A DNA stretch of 64,000 bases from Lachnospiraceae bacterium (GTDB taxonomy: Bacteria > Bacillota > Clostridia > Lachnospirales > Lachnospiraceae), in contig JAGAOO010000083.1 of the NCBI GenBank assembly GCA_017623675.1, positions 1 to 64,000 on the forward strand, written 5' to 3'. The translations under genes and the position numbers were made by a program. Numbering within the stretch: the first letter of the stretch is position 1; each line of letters starts with the position of its first letter. The notes under the pieces are model-generated. The model did no database searches and was not told the DNA's origin. It worked only from the letters and a program-made list of their open reading frames with translations. This document shows positions 8,069 to 15,826 of this stretch, piece after piece.

Positions 8069-9472
8069 ATGAAAAAGAAAACAAAAAAAGGGATGGGACT
8101 TTCAATAGGTCTTGCACTATTGCTATTAGTTGTTATGCTTATGCCGACAACAGTCATGGCGACAGAAACAGAAGCAACTACCAGACAGGAATTTGATGAT
8201 TATGGACCGGGCAGTGATGAATATGTACTCCATGTAAAGGTGTCTGCAACAGATGGAGTAAATGATGGGTATGTAGATTTTGGATACTTTGGTCCTAACG
8301 ATTATATGACGTTTAACAATGAATCAAAGTACATATTTAATAAGGAGGACACGACTAGCTACTACACTATATCATTGGTTCCGGGACCGGGGAAAGTACT
8401 GACATATTATAAGATAGTATATGATAACGCACCAGCATCTGAATATGGAACTTCCGGAAATCCAATTAGTTATGAAGACGACGGATCGGTGGAGATTACG
8501 ATTACAGAACCGATGGTATCTCAGGCGAATAACAATAAAGTATATATTGAGGCAACATTTGAGGATGGCCCGGCAACTGGTGAACCAACTAACATAAGAT
8601 GGGAAGGAACGACTGTGAAATGGGATGCACCTGCTTCCGGAGCAGACTTCTATATTGTCAGAGTGGGATATGGTCTCTACTTTAACGGAGAGTGGACAAT
8701 TATACCGAGTAGATACCCGGAGATTACGATACCTAATACTAGTGAACTCGAATTAAATATTGGTAATGTTTATCCACAATTATTTGACACTGCGTCAGAT
8801 AGGCATATAACTGTTTTGTATATTACCGCTGTTAAAGATAACGTTCGGTCAGAAATGGTTCATTCGGAACCGTATGCACAACACGATGTGCCAAATGAAT
8901 ATTCCTATGACGAAGATGATCACTGGAAAGCATGCACAATTTGTGGGTGTCCTATTTATGCCGGAGAACATGATTTCGGTAGGAACGGTTTTTGCAGTGT
9001 ATGTGGCTATACGGGTACTCCTTATAAGTTCTTAGAGGGTGCGAATGGAATCTATACTCTAGATGTAGACAGCAAGCTTTCATTTAGGGCAGACGGAGCA
9101 TTTAACAAGTTCCTTGGAGTGAAGGTAGATGGAGTTGAGATTACATCAGATAAGTACACGGCAACAGAAGGTTCAACCATCATTGAATTTAAGAAGGATT
9201 ATCTGAATACGCTTTCCGTTGGAAAGCATACCTTGACCGTTGTTTACACAGATGGTTCATGTACAACGAACTTTGAGATAAAGAAGAAGGTGGTTAGTAC
9301 GGAGAGTACAACCACGGAGAATACAACCACGGAGAGCACAACGGCGGCGGCAACAGACAATACGCCGAAGACAGGAGACAGCGTTGATGTGACCATGTTG
9401 CTTGTTTTGATTGCATTATCCGGAATGAGTGCTTTGGCTTTGGTCACGTTCGGAAATAAGAAACAACTGTAA
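8069..9472 (+). CDS. sortase-anchored cell-surface protein with Fn3-like domain
   Basis: The 467-residue protein starts at ATG 8069 behind GGGAGG. It has a signal peptide (MKKKTKKGMGLSIG ... TVMA), a beta-rich N-terminal region, then a fibronectin-III-like domain (EPTNIRWEGTTVKWDAPASG). A cysteine segment (WKACTICGCPIY, FCSVCGY) and an X2-like domain (VKVDGVEITSDKYTATEGST) follow. The end has a threonine-rich linker of 15-base repeats, then TPKTGD, one membrane helix and a short basic tail. Layout and the end sequence match the gene at 1984, so the two are paralogues with different exposed domains. It should be wall-linked by a sortase encoded elsewhere. Ligand unknown. Confidence 0.8.
   Translation: MKKKTKKGMGLSIGLALLLLVVMLMPTTVMATETEATTRQEFDDYGPGSDEYVLHVKVSATDGVNDGYVDFGYFGPNDYMTFNNESKYIFNKEDTTSYYTISLVPGPGKVLTYYKIVYDNAPASEYGTSGNPISYEDDGSVEITITEPMVSQANNNKVYIEATFEDGPATGEPTNIRWEGTTVKWDAPASGADFYIVRVGYGLYFNGEWTIIPSRYPEITIPNTSELELNIGNVYPQLFDTASDRHITVLYITAVKDNVRSEMVHSEPYAQHDVPNEYSYDEDDHWKACTICGCPIYAGEHDFGRNGFCSVCGYTGTPYKFLEGANGIYTLDVDSKLSFRADGAFNKFLGVKVDGVEITSDKYTATEGSTIIEFKKDYLNTLSVGKHTLTVVYTDGSCTTNFEIKKKVVSTESTTTENTTTESTTAAATDNTPKTGDSVDVTMLLVLIALSGMSALALVTFGNKKQL
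9302..9346 (+). repeat. three 15-base repeats encoding the Thr-rich linker
   Basis: GAGAGTACAACCACG, GAGAATACAACCACG and GAGAGCACAACGGCG follow each other at 9302, 9317 and 9332 inside the surface-protein gene. Copy number could vary between strains by slippage. Confidence 0.75.
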
Positions 9473-9547
9473 TATAAGGCAACTGTAACAGAATTAGTTA
9501 TATGGGAGTTTAGAAGAGAGGCTTCGTTTTGGTGACTTAATATCGCT

Positions 9548-9690
9548 GAGACGAGGTCTCTTTTTATTCCTGCCCATTCACCGGAAACCGGGAACCAGGA
9601 GCATCGGTTTGACCGGGTTGTAGGATGGTCATTAAGATTTTATCAAGGGACATATTGCCTTGTTGTGGAGGAATAGAGACTGCTGTAAAA
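9548..9690 (+). pseudogene. shrunken second copy of the Crp/Fnr-ferredoxin locus
   Basis: Four pieces in order match the locus at 6415-7691. Bases 9548-9618 match the 3' end of the Crp/Fnr gene (6415-6482). Bases 9612-9628 match its middle (about 6861-6880). Bases 9626-9657 match 7525-7556 of the ferredoxin gene. Bases 9658-9689 are identical over 32 bases to 7660-7691. The order and orientation are those of the intact locus, with the sequence between pieces deleted. GAGACgagGTCTC followed by T5 (9548-9565) may still act as a terminator for the surface-protein gene. Confidence 0.7.
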
Positions 9691-9705
9691 ACCTATATTG
9701 AAGGG

Positions 9706-9733
9706 TTGACAATTTAAGGAGGTTTGGTATACT
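9706..9733 (+). promoter_or_regulatory. promoter of the biotin operon
   Basis: TTGACA (9706-9711) and TATACT (9728-9733) are 16 bases apart. The -35 box lies inside GGTTGACAA (9704-9712), an extra half-site of the BirA operator type. Confidence 0.7.
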
Positions 9734-9734
9734 A

Positions 9735-9766
9735 TTGTCAACTAAATAATGAAAAGAGGTTGACAA
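9735..9766 (+). promoter_or_regulatory. BirA operator
   Basis: TTGTCAACT (9735-9743), 14 bases, then GGTTGACAA (9758-9766) form the inverted repeat known for the biotin repressor BirA in Firmicutes (TTGTTAACY-N14/15-RGTTAACAA). It begins just after the -10 box and ends at the base before the bioY ATG, so it also contains the bioY ribosome binding site. Biotin-loaded BirA should shut off the operon. A birA gene is not in the window. Confidence 0.8.
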
Positions 9767-10315
9767 ATGAGCAAAACAAAAAGTTTAATTCTATGTAGTC
9801 TGTTTACTGCACTGATTGTAGTCGGTGCATTTATCAAAATCCCGGTTCCGGTAGTTCCTTTTACCTTGCAATTCCTGTTTACAACATTGGCAGGTCTGCT
9901 TTTGGGTTCCAAGCGAGGAATGATTTCCGTTGTGGTCTATATGATACTAGGACTGATTGGACTTCCTGTTTTTTCTGAAGGGGGCGGCATTTGGTACATA
10001 TTGAAACCCAGCTTCGGTTACATTATTGGCTTTTGTATTGGAACCTTTGTAACCGGTCTGATTGCAGAACGAATGAAAGAAAAGACAATTCCCCGGTATT
10101 TGCTGGCGAACTTTACCGGTTTGATGATTGTCTATGTTGTAGGTATGGTTTACTACTATATCATTTGTAATTATGTGATAAACACACCAATTGCCTTTGG
10201 ACCATTGTTTCTGTACTGTTTTCTTTTGGCAGTTCCTGGAGACATCTGTCTGTGCATTTTTGCAGCAGTTCTGGTTAAGAAAGTGAAGCCAATTTGGGAT
10301 CGCCAACTGGCGTAG
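9767..10315 (+). CDS. bioY: biotin transporter substrate-binding protein BioY
   Basis: The 182-residue integral membrane protein has the BioY signature: IPVPVVPFTLQFLFTTLAGL after the first helix, GSKRGMISVVVYMILGLIGL, and GGIWYILKPSFGYIIGF. Six membrane segments are expected. BioY is the S-component of an energy-coupling-factor transporter that imports biotin; the shared EcfAAT module is not here. It is the first gene of a BirA-controlled unit with bioB, bioD and bioA, so the cell can both import and finish making biotin. The start is fixed by the operator ending at 9766 and by GAAAAGAGG just upstream. Confidence 0.93.
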   Translation: MSKTKSLILCSLFTALIVVGAFIKIPVPVVPFTLQFLFTTLAGLLLGSKRGMISVVVYMILGLIGLPVFSEGGGIWYILKPSFGYIIGFCIGTFVTGLIAERMKEKTIPRYLLANFTGLMIVYVVGMVYYYIICNYVINTPIAFGPLFLYCFLLAVPGDICLCIFAAVLVKKVKPIWDRQLA

Positions 10316-10370
10316 AGATTTAAGGGAGGATGCTTATTATAGAGATTTAGTTACCGGAAGGAGTGTACAT

Positions 10371-11363
10371 ATGAATGCATTAGATTTGGCACAGGAAATT
10401 ATAGACGGAAGAAGAATTACCGGAGAGGATGATTTGTCCTTCTTTTTGTCCTGTGATTTAAAAGAACTTTGTGAAGGTGCAGACCGTATTCGGGCACATT
10501 TTATTGGAGATAAGGTGGATCTCTGTTCCATTATCAACGGACGGAGTGGCCGTTGCCCGGAGGATTGCAAATATTGTGCACAATCGGCACATCATCATAC
10601 GAACTGTGAGGTTTATGATTTTTTACCGGAAGAAACGATTGTGGAAGCCTGTAAACTGCATGAAAATGAGGGGGTAGACCGTTTCTCAATTGTGACGGCA
10701 GGCAGGTCACTTACCGGAGAGGAATTTGAGAAGGCGATTCATGCCTTTGAAACCATGCATCGGGAATGTAAGATTGACCTGTGTGCATCTATGGGATTTT
10801 TAGATGAAGAACAGCTTCATCGGCTCCATGAGGCAGGCGTGACCAGCTATCATCACAACATTGAAACCTCAAAACGCAATTTTCCCAATATCTGTACCAC
10901 GCATACCTATGAACAGAAGATTGAAACTCTGAAAAAAGTAAAAGCCGAGGGGATGTGTGCCTGCTCCGGCGGTATTATCGGTATGGGGGAAACTTGGGAA
11001 GACCGGTTGGATATGGCAATCAGTCTGGCTGAGCTTGGAATTGATTCCATTCCTATTAATGCATTAATGCCTATTCCGGGGACACCCCTGGAACATCTTC
11101 CACAGTTGACGGAGGAAGAGATTTTGAGAACCATTGCCTTTTTCCGTTATATTAATCCATTGGCTAATATTCGTCTGGCGGCAGGACGTGCATTGCTGAC
11201 CAACGATGGTGAACTTGCTTTTCAGTCTGGTGCATCTGCTACTATTACCGGCAATATGCTGACAACTGTTGCCTGTGCTACTATTCGCAGTGACAGACAG
11301 ATGTTGGAGAGTTTGAATCGGGATGTAACGCCGGATTATTGGAAGGAGAAAGAAGATGAGTAG
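10371..11363 (+). CDS. bioB: biotin synthase
   Basis: The 330-residue radical-SAM enzyme inserts sulfur into dethiobiotin to form biotin, the last step of the pathway. The radical cluster motif CPEDCKYC is at residues 62-69. The conserved substrate region YHHNIETS and the GIIGMGET motif follow, and RLAAGRA near residue 270 includes the arginine ligand region of the second cluster. The length is normal. GGAAGGAG precedes ATG 10371. The gene lies 55 bases after bioY and overlaps bioD by 8 bases, so it is part of the same operon. Confidence 0.95.
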   Translation: MNALDLAQEIIDGRRITGEDDLSFFLSCDLKELCEGADRIRAHFIGDKVDLCSIINGRSGRCPEDCKYCAQSAHHHTNCEVYDFLPEETIVEACKLHENEGVDRFSIVTAGRSLTGEEFEKAIHAFETMHRECKIDLCASMGFLDEEQLHRLHEAGVTSYHHNIETSKRNFPNICTTHTYEQKIETLKKVKAEGMCACSGGIIGMGETWEDRLDMAISLAELGIDSIPINALMPIPGTPLEHLPQLTEEEILRTIAFFRYINPLANIRLAAGRALLTNDGELAFQSGASATITGNMLTTVACATIRSDRQMLESLNRDVTPDYWKEKEDE

Positions 11364-12051
11364 TGCGTTATTTATTACAGGAACCGGAACAGATATGGGA
11401 AAGACCTATATCAGTGGTTTGATAGTTAAGAAGCTGGCAGAATGTGGGAAAAATCCCGGTTACTATAAGGCTGCCATGAGTGGAAATGAGCGCCGGGAAG
11501 ACGGAAGTTTGATTCCGGGGGATGCCTTGTTTGTTAGGCAATGCTCCGGGATTAGCCAGCCGTTAGAAGAAATGTGTCCGTATGTGTATGAGAATGCCTA
11601 TTCTCCTCATTTGGCTTCCCGTCTGGAAGGAAATCCGGTAAAAATGGACGTGGTAAAGCAGGGATTTAATGCTGCTCTGGAAAAGTATGACTATCTGACA
11701 GTAGAAGGGAGTGGGGGAATTCTATGTCCTATTTGCTTTGATGAAGAGAAAATCCAGCTAGAGGACATTGTGAAGGAACTGCATCTTTCTTCTATTATTA
11801 TTGCAGATGCGGGACTGGGAACGATTAATAGTGTGGTTTTGACCGCAGAGTATATGAGGGCAAAGCATATGACCGTCAAGGGAATCATTTTTAACCATTA
11901 TCATCCGGGAAATGTGATGGAAGAGGATAATATTTTCATGTGTGAATACATGACCGGTCTTCCGACATTAGCAAAAGTAGAGGATGGAGCTACAGAGTTG
12001 AATATTGATGTAGATGTATTAACAGGACTTTATGAGGAGAGAAAAATATGA
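11356..12051 (+). CDS. bioD: dethiobiotin synthetase
   Basis: The 231-residue ATP-dependent carboxylase closes the ureido ring of 7,8-diaminopelargonate to give dethiobiotin. The P-loop GTGTDMGKT is at residues 9-17, YYKAAMSG supplies the substrate lysine region, and VEGSGGILCP is the conserved GAGG-like loop. The start ATG 11356 overlaps the bioB end, and the stop overlaps bioA by 4 bases (ATGA), which indicates translational coupling. Confidence 0.93.
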   Translation: MSSALFITGTGTDMGKTYISGLIVKKLAECGKNPGYYKAAMSGNERREDGSLIPGDALFVRQCSGISQPLEEMCPYVYENAYSPHLASRLEGNPVKMDVVKQGFNAALEKYDYLTVEGSGGILCPICFDEEKIQLEDIVKELHLSSIIIADAGLGTINSVVLTAEYMRAKHMTVKGIIFNHYHPGNVMEEDNIFMCEYMTGLPTLAKVEDGATELNIDVDVLTGLYEERKI

Positions 12052-13232
12052 TTTGGTATCCATATGAACAAATGAAAACAATGAAAGCACCATATGAAAT
12101 TGTGGATGCAGAAGGAGTATATCTTTATACAGAAGACCAAAAGTTAATTGACTCGGTTTCTTCCTGGTGGTGCATGATTCATGGATATAAGCATCCGGAG
12201 CTTACGGCTGCGATTAAGGAGCAGGCGGACCATTTTTGCCATGTCATGCTGGGGGGATTGACCCATGAACCGGTACAAAGGCTCTCCCAAAAGCTGCAGA
12301 CATTTCTTCCGGGAGATTTGGATTATTGTTTCTTTTCTGACTCCGGAAGTGTTGGGGTAGAGGTTGCACTGAAAATGGCTTTGCAGTACAACACCAACTT
12401 GGGGCGAAAACGTCCTATGGTGCTGGCACTTGAGCATGCCTATCATGGAGATACATTCAAGGCGATGGAAGTGGGAGATGATGAGGATTATCATTTTGCC
12501 TTTGATGAAAAGAAAGAAGTGGTTCACATTCCTACGGAAGTATCTGCCTTGGAGGAAGCCTTTGAGAAATATCATGATAAGCTGAACTGCTTTATTGTGG
12601 AACCACTGTTGCAGGGAGCCGGTGGTATGCGGATGTATGATATTTTCTTTCTGGAGCGTGCGAGACAACTGTGCAGTCAATATGATGTGTTGCTGATTTT
12701 TGATGAGGTGGCTACCGGTTTTGGACGTACCGGGAATCGTTTCGTAGCGGATTTGGTTCTGCCGGATATTTTAGTGCTGGGAAAAGCCTTGACCGGAGGC
12801 TATATCGGTCATGCGGTGACTGTGGCGAACCACAAGGTATTTCAAGCATTTTACAGTGATGATGACCGTCATGCCCTGATGCATGGACCTACATTTATGG
12901 GAAATGCACTGGCATGTGCGGTTGCACTGAAGGGAATTGAGATTTTTGAACGGGAAGATTATATGAGTAAGATTAAGAGAATTGAAGAAATTTCCCATAG
13001 GGAGATGGACGGATTCACAGACCCACGAATCAAGGAAGTACGTATTATGGGTGGCTGTACTTGTATCGAGGTGTATGATTCAAAAACTTTGGAAGGCTTC
13101 CAACAGTTCGCCTATGAGAGAGGTGTGTTCAGCCGTCCGTTCCTGAAATATATGTATGCTATGGTTCCTTACATTATTGGGGAAGAAGATTTGGTGAAGA
13201 TTTTTGATACCATGAAAGAATGGTTTCGATAG
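12048..13232 (+). CDS. bioA: adenosylmethionine-8-amino-7-oxononanoate aminotransferase
   Basis: The 394-residue class III aminotransferase uses PLP to convert 8-amino-7-oxononanoate (KAPA) into 7,8-diaminopelargonate. Seen in the sequence are SVSSWWCMIHGYKHPEL near the N-terminus (the BioA substrate tryptophans), HAYHGDTFKAMEVGD, IFDEVATGFGRTGN and the PLP lysine K246 in LGKALTGG. HGPTFMGNALACA is the BioA-type end of the active site. It is slightly shorter than many BioA proteins (about 430) but all key motifs are present. bioF and earlier genes are missing from this operon. Confidence 0.93.
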   Translation: MIWYPYEQMKTMKAPYEIVDAEGVYLYTEDQKLIDSVSSWWCMIHGYKHPELTAAIKEQADHFCHVMLGGLTHEPVQRLSQKLQTFLPGDLDYCFFSDSGSVGVEVALKMALQYNTNLGRKRPMVLALEHAYHGDTFKAMEVGDDEDYHFAFDEKKEVVHIPTEVSALEEAFEKYHDKLNCFIVEPLLQGAGGMRMYDIFFLERARQLCSQYDVLLIFDEVATGFGRTGNRFVADLVLPDILVLGKALTGGYIGHAVTVANHKVFQAFYSDDDRHALMHGPTFMGNALACAVALKGIEIFEREDYMSKIKRIEEISHREMDGFTDPRIKEVRIMGGCTCIEVYDSKTLEGFQQFAYERGVFSRPFLKYMYAMVPYIIGEEDLVKIFDTMKEWFR

Positions 13233-13268
13233 TATTTCCAATTTATGGTTGCATAAATGAAATAAAAG

Positions 13269-13287
13269 TGATATCATGATGATATCA
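13269..13287. promoter_or_regulatory. 19-bp perfect palindrome upstream of the SPFH/RHH genes
   Basis: TGATATCAT-G-ATGATATCA is symmetric around one central base. It lies 22 bases before the start at 13309. Ribbon-helix-helix proteins bind such palindromes, and one is encoded two genes downstream, so autoregulation is a reasonable inference. Confidence 0.45.
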
Positions 13288-13308
13288 AAAAGAAAGAAGG
13301 GATTTCCT

Positions 13309-14313
13309 ATGGAAGAAAAAGTATTAAAGAAAAGAAAAAATGGTATGCTGGTTCTTATTTTATCCATTCTCATTTATGCAGCAGCAATTGCCGGTACAAT
13401 CATAGGTGGAATGAAATATGAAAATGGTGGCAATCCGTTTTTCTTAGTAGTTTGTATTGTTTGTGTTGTTTTACTTTGTGTCACATGGTTATTATGGCCC
13501 GGACTTAAGGTGTTAAAACCACAGGAAGCATTGGTGTTGACTCTGTTTGGAAAGTATATCGGTACTTTGAAGGAAGAAGGATTTTATTTTGTAAATCCAT
13601 TTTGTACAGCAGTCAATCCGGCAGCTAAGACCACATTGAATCAGAGCGGTGATGTGAAAGGTGCGGATAAGAATCCTGCTACCACGACGGAACCGGTTCA
13701 AAAGAAAATCTCATTAAAGATTATGACTTTGAGCAATAATCGTCAAAAAATCAATGACTGTCTTGGTAATCCGGTAGAAATCGGAATTGCAGTTACCTGG
13801 CGAATTACGGATACTGCAAAGGCAGTATTCAATGTAGACAATTACAAGGAATTTTTATCCCTGCAATGTGACAGTGCATTAAGAAATATTGTGCGTCTCT
13901 ATCCATATGATGTGGCTCCGAATGTAGATACCACAGGAGATGGAGTTGCAGATGAAGGCAGCCTGCGTGGTTCCAGTGAAACGGTGGCAACAAGAATCCG
14001 TGATGAAATTCAGGAAAGAGTAAATGAAGCCGGTATTGAAGTGGTGGAAGCACGAATTACATACCTTGCTTATGCACCGGAAATTGCCGCGGTTATGTTG
14101 CAACGGCAGCAGGCATCTGCTATTATTGATGCTAGAAAGATGATTGTAGACGGTGCTGTTGGCATGGTGGAAATGGCTTTAGAGCGTTTGAATGAGAATC
14201 AGGTTGTTGTTTTGGATGAAGAACGGAAGGCTGCGATGGTATCGAATCTTCTGGTTGTCCTTTGTGGAAATCACGATGCACAACCGGTTGTAAATTCGGG
14301 AAGTCTGTATTGA
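13309..14313 (+). CDS. SPFH/stomatin-like membrane protein
   Basis: The product from ATG 13309 is 334 residues; GAAGGG lies 7 bases upstream, whereas the earlier ATG 13276 sits in the palindrome and lacks a site. Two membrane helices near the N-terminus are followed by an SPFH (band 7) domain: [20 protein letters not shown] and then [20 protein letters not shown]. The C-terminal helices contain [20 protein letters not shown] and a stretch of about 60 residues ending in [12 protein letters not shown] proteins form large membrane rings that organise membrane proteins. A small ribbon-helix-helix gene starts one base after the stop, which suggests joint expression. Partner proteins are unknown. 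Confidence 0.8.
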   Translation: MEEKVLKKRKNGMLVLILSILIYAAAIAGTIIGGMKYENGGNPFFLVVCIVCVVLLCVTWLLWPGLKVLKPQEALVLTLFGKYIGTLKEEGFYFVNPFCTAVNPAAKTTLNQSGDVKGADKNPATTTEPVQKKISLKIMTLSNNRQKINDCLGNPVEIGIAVTWRITDTAKAVFNVDNYKEFLSLQCDSALRNIVRLYPYDVAPNVDTTGDGVADEGSLRGSSETVATRIRDEIQERVNEAGIEVVEARITYLAYAPEIAAVMLQRQQASAIIDARKMIVDGAVGMVEMALERLNENQVVVLDEERKAAMVSNLLVVLCGNHDAQPVVNSGSLY

Positions 14314-14314
14314 T

Positions 14315-14515
14315 ATGGCAGATAATACCAAGAAACAGATTCCACTTCGACTTTCACCAAAGCTTTATGATGCAATTGCAGCCTGGGCAGAAGATGATTT
14401 TCGTTCCGTGAATGGACAGATTGAATATCTTCTGTCAGAATGTGTCAGACAGCGAAAGAAAAATGGAAAGTATGTGTCAGATGAGATTGATGTGCCGCCG
14501 GAATTGGATATTTAG
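14315..14515 (+). CDS. small Arc-like ribbon-helix-helix protein
   Basis: The 66-residue protein reads [20 protein letters not shown] then [15 protein letters not shown], the beta strand plus two helices of Arc/MetJ-type DNA-binding proteins. Its ATG lies one base after the SPFH stop, so translation is probably coupled. It is a likely repressor of its own operon through the palindrome at 13269-13287. It could instead act as an adaptor with the SPFH protein, because such pairs are conserved in Firmicutes. Confidence 0.75.
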   Translation: MADNTKKQIPLRLSPKLYDAIAAWAEDDFRSVNGQIEYLLSECVRQRKKNGKYVSDEIDVPPELDI

Positions 14516-14524
14516 GGAGAATCT

Positions 14525-15274
14525 ATGAAAAAATTGGAAACAAATGATTGGATTATGTTGAATTCGATTATTTATAAGATATATACCATGAGTGACTTTG
14601 ACCGGATGCGTCATGAGCTGATAGAGGATTTATCAATGTTAGTTAACTTTGATAGTGCTGACTTCTATCTGGCGTCACGTGATGAGAATAGATTACTGGA
14701 TGATCCGGTTATGTATCATTGTGAAGAAGATATGTCTCAGGTATATGAAACTTTAGATTATAGCATGGGAATTATGCTAAGTGGCAAATCATTGATCTAT
14801 CGGGAAACAGATATTATGAGCGACGAGACCCGGGTAAATACAGATTACTATAAGAAAGTATATCAGCCAAATCAATGGCATTATTCTCTCCAGATGATTA
14901 TTGCAAAGGAAAATCGTTTTTTGGGAGTGATTACCTTTTATCGGGTTAAGGGAAAGGATGACTTTCAATATGATGATATATTTGTTTTGGACATATTAAA
15001 GGACCATCTGGCTTACCGTTTAGAGCAGCAGACACATATGAACAATTATGTGGAAGAGAAGCTTACAATCTCCGAAGCAGTTTTGAAATATGAGTTGACA
15101 AGGAGAGAAAAGACCATTCTGCAGATGTTGATGTCCGGACGGGAAAATGCAGATATCTGTGAGGAACTGGTGATCAGTAATAATACATTAAAAAAGCACA
15201 TTTTGAATATTTATCGAAAGCTGGGAATTAAGAATCGGGTTCAGTTATTTAAGATGGTGAAAGAATGGGAATAG
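14525..15274 (+). CDS. LuxR-family transcriptional regulator with N-terminal sensor domain
   Basis: The 249-residue protein has a GAF-like sensor part (about 1-170; FDSADFYLASRDENRLLDDP) and a LuxR-type helix-turn-helix at the end (ELTRREKTILQMLMSGREN and ISNNTLKKHILNIYRKLGIK). AGGGAG precedes ATG 14525, 9 bases after the small RHH gene, so it may share that transcript. It stands directly before the amine-oxidising operon and is the best candidate for its regulator. A CTACTCC box is at 15293-15299, just upstream of the operon promoter. The ligand is unknown. Confidence 0.8.
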   Translation: MKKLETNDWIMLNSIIYKIYTMSDFDRMRHELIEDLSMLVNFDSADFYLASRDENRLLDDPVMYHCEEDMSQVYETLDYSMGIMLSGKSLIYRETDIMSDETRVNTDYYKKVYQPNQWHYSLQMIIAKENRFLGVITFYRVKGKDDFQYDDIFVLDILKDHLAYRLEQQTHMNNYVEEKLTISEAVLKYELTRREKTILQMLMSGRENADICEELVISNNTLKKHILNIYRKLGIKNRVQLFKMVKEWE

Positions 15275-15292
15275 AAGAGTGTTGTGTTAAAA

Positions 15293-15360
15293 CTACTCCT
15301 TTTGGGTAATAAAAATGGTAAAAACATATTATTGAACTTCAAACGTATTTGGACTAATAT
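15293..15360 (+). promoter_or_regulatory. promoter and CTACTCC box of the oxidoreductase operon
   Basis: TTGAAC (15332-15337) and TAATAT (15355-15360) are 17 bases apart. CTACTCCttttGGGTA (15293-15307) lies about 30 bases before the -35 box and is a near-inverted repeat like other CTAYYCC boxes in the window. Confidence 0.45.
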
Positions 15361-15383
15361 CATTAACAGATAGAAGATGTATA

Positions 15384-15430
15384 TTACGTAAGGCGAAGGG
15401 GCTGTCATTTGGCAGCTCCTTTTTACGTAA
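15384..15430 (+). terminator. leader hairpin with T-run (terminator or attenuator)
   Basis: GGGGCTG (15398-15404) pairs with CAGCTCC (15413-15419) and is followed by five T. It is framed by TTACGTAA at 15384-15391 and 15423-15430, which can extend the stem. It lies downstream of the promoter at 15332-15360 and upstream of the first gene at 15483, so it could attenuate the operon. It may instead simply end the LuxR transcript. Confidence 0.6.
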
Positions 15431-15482
15431 TATGTTAACAAACCACCGTCAGGAAGATAGTTATGATTAGGAGGATGAGAGA

Positions 15483-15800
15483 ATGGAAAGAATTGAAAAC
15501 CATCCAATACTAGGTGAAACACCCAAGAGAAAGAAAGTAACATTCAGTTATGATGGAAAGATGCTGGAAGGATATGAGGGTGAACCAATTGCTACGGCAT
15601 TGAAGGCAGCAGGTGTTATGGCCCACAGATACACAGCAAAAACACATGAGCCAAGAGGAATTTTCTGTGCAATAGGAAGATGTACCGACTGTGTCATGAT
15701 TGTAGATGGCAAGCCGAATATCAGAACCTGTATCACACCACTTGAAGCAGGAATGGTTGTTCAGACACAGTATGGAGTTTCAGCAACACCAGAAGAGTAG
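15483..15800 (+). CDS. HcnA-like [2Fe-2S] subunit of an amine/opine dehydrogenase
   Basis: The 105-residue protein is a plant-type [2Fe-2S] domain of the HcnA/sarcosine-oxidase-alpha N-terminal kind. It starts with KKVTFSYDGKMLEGYEGEPI and carries the ligands in GIFCAIGRCTDCVMIVDGKP and a fourth cysteine in IRTCITP (C-x4-C-x2-C-x11-C). Such subunits pass electrons between flavins in hydrogen cyanide synthase, opine oxidases and hydroxyproline dehydrogenases. TTAGGAGGATG precedes ATG 15483. It is first in a tight run of seven genes and is best seen as the small subunit of the complex with the next three products. Confidence 0.85.
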   Translation: MERIENHPILGETPKRKKVTFSYDGKMLEGYEGEPIATALKAAGVMAHRYTAKTHEPRGIFCAIGRCTDCVMIVDGKPNIRTCITPLEAGMVVQTQYGVSATPEE

Positions 15801-15826
15801 TAAAATACGGATTGGAGAAATGGATT

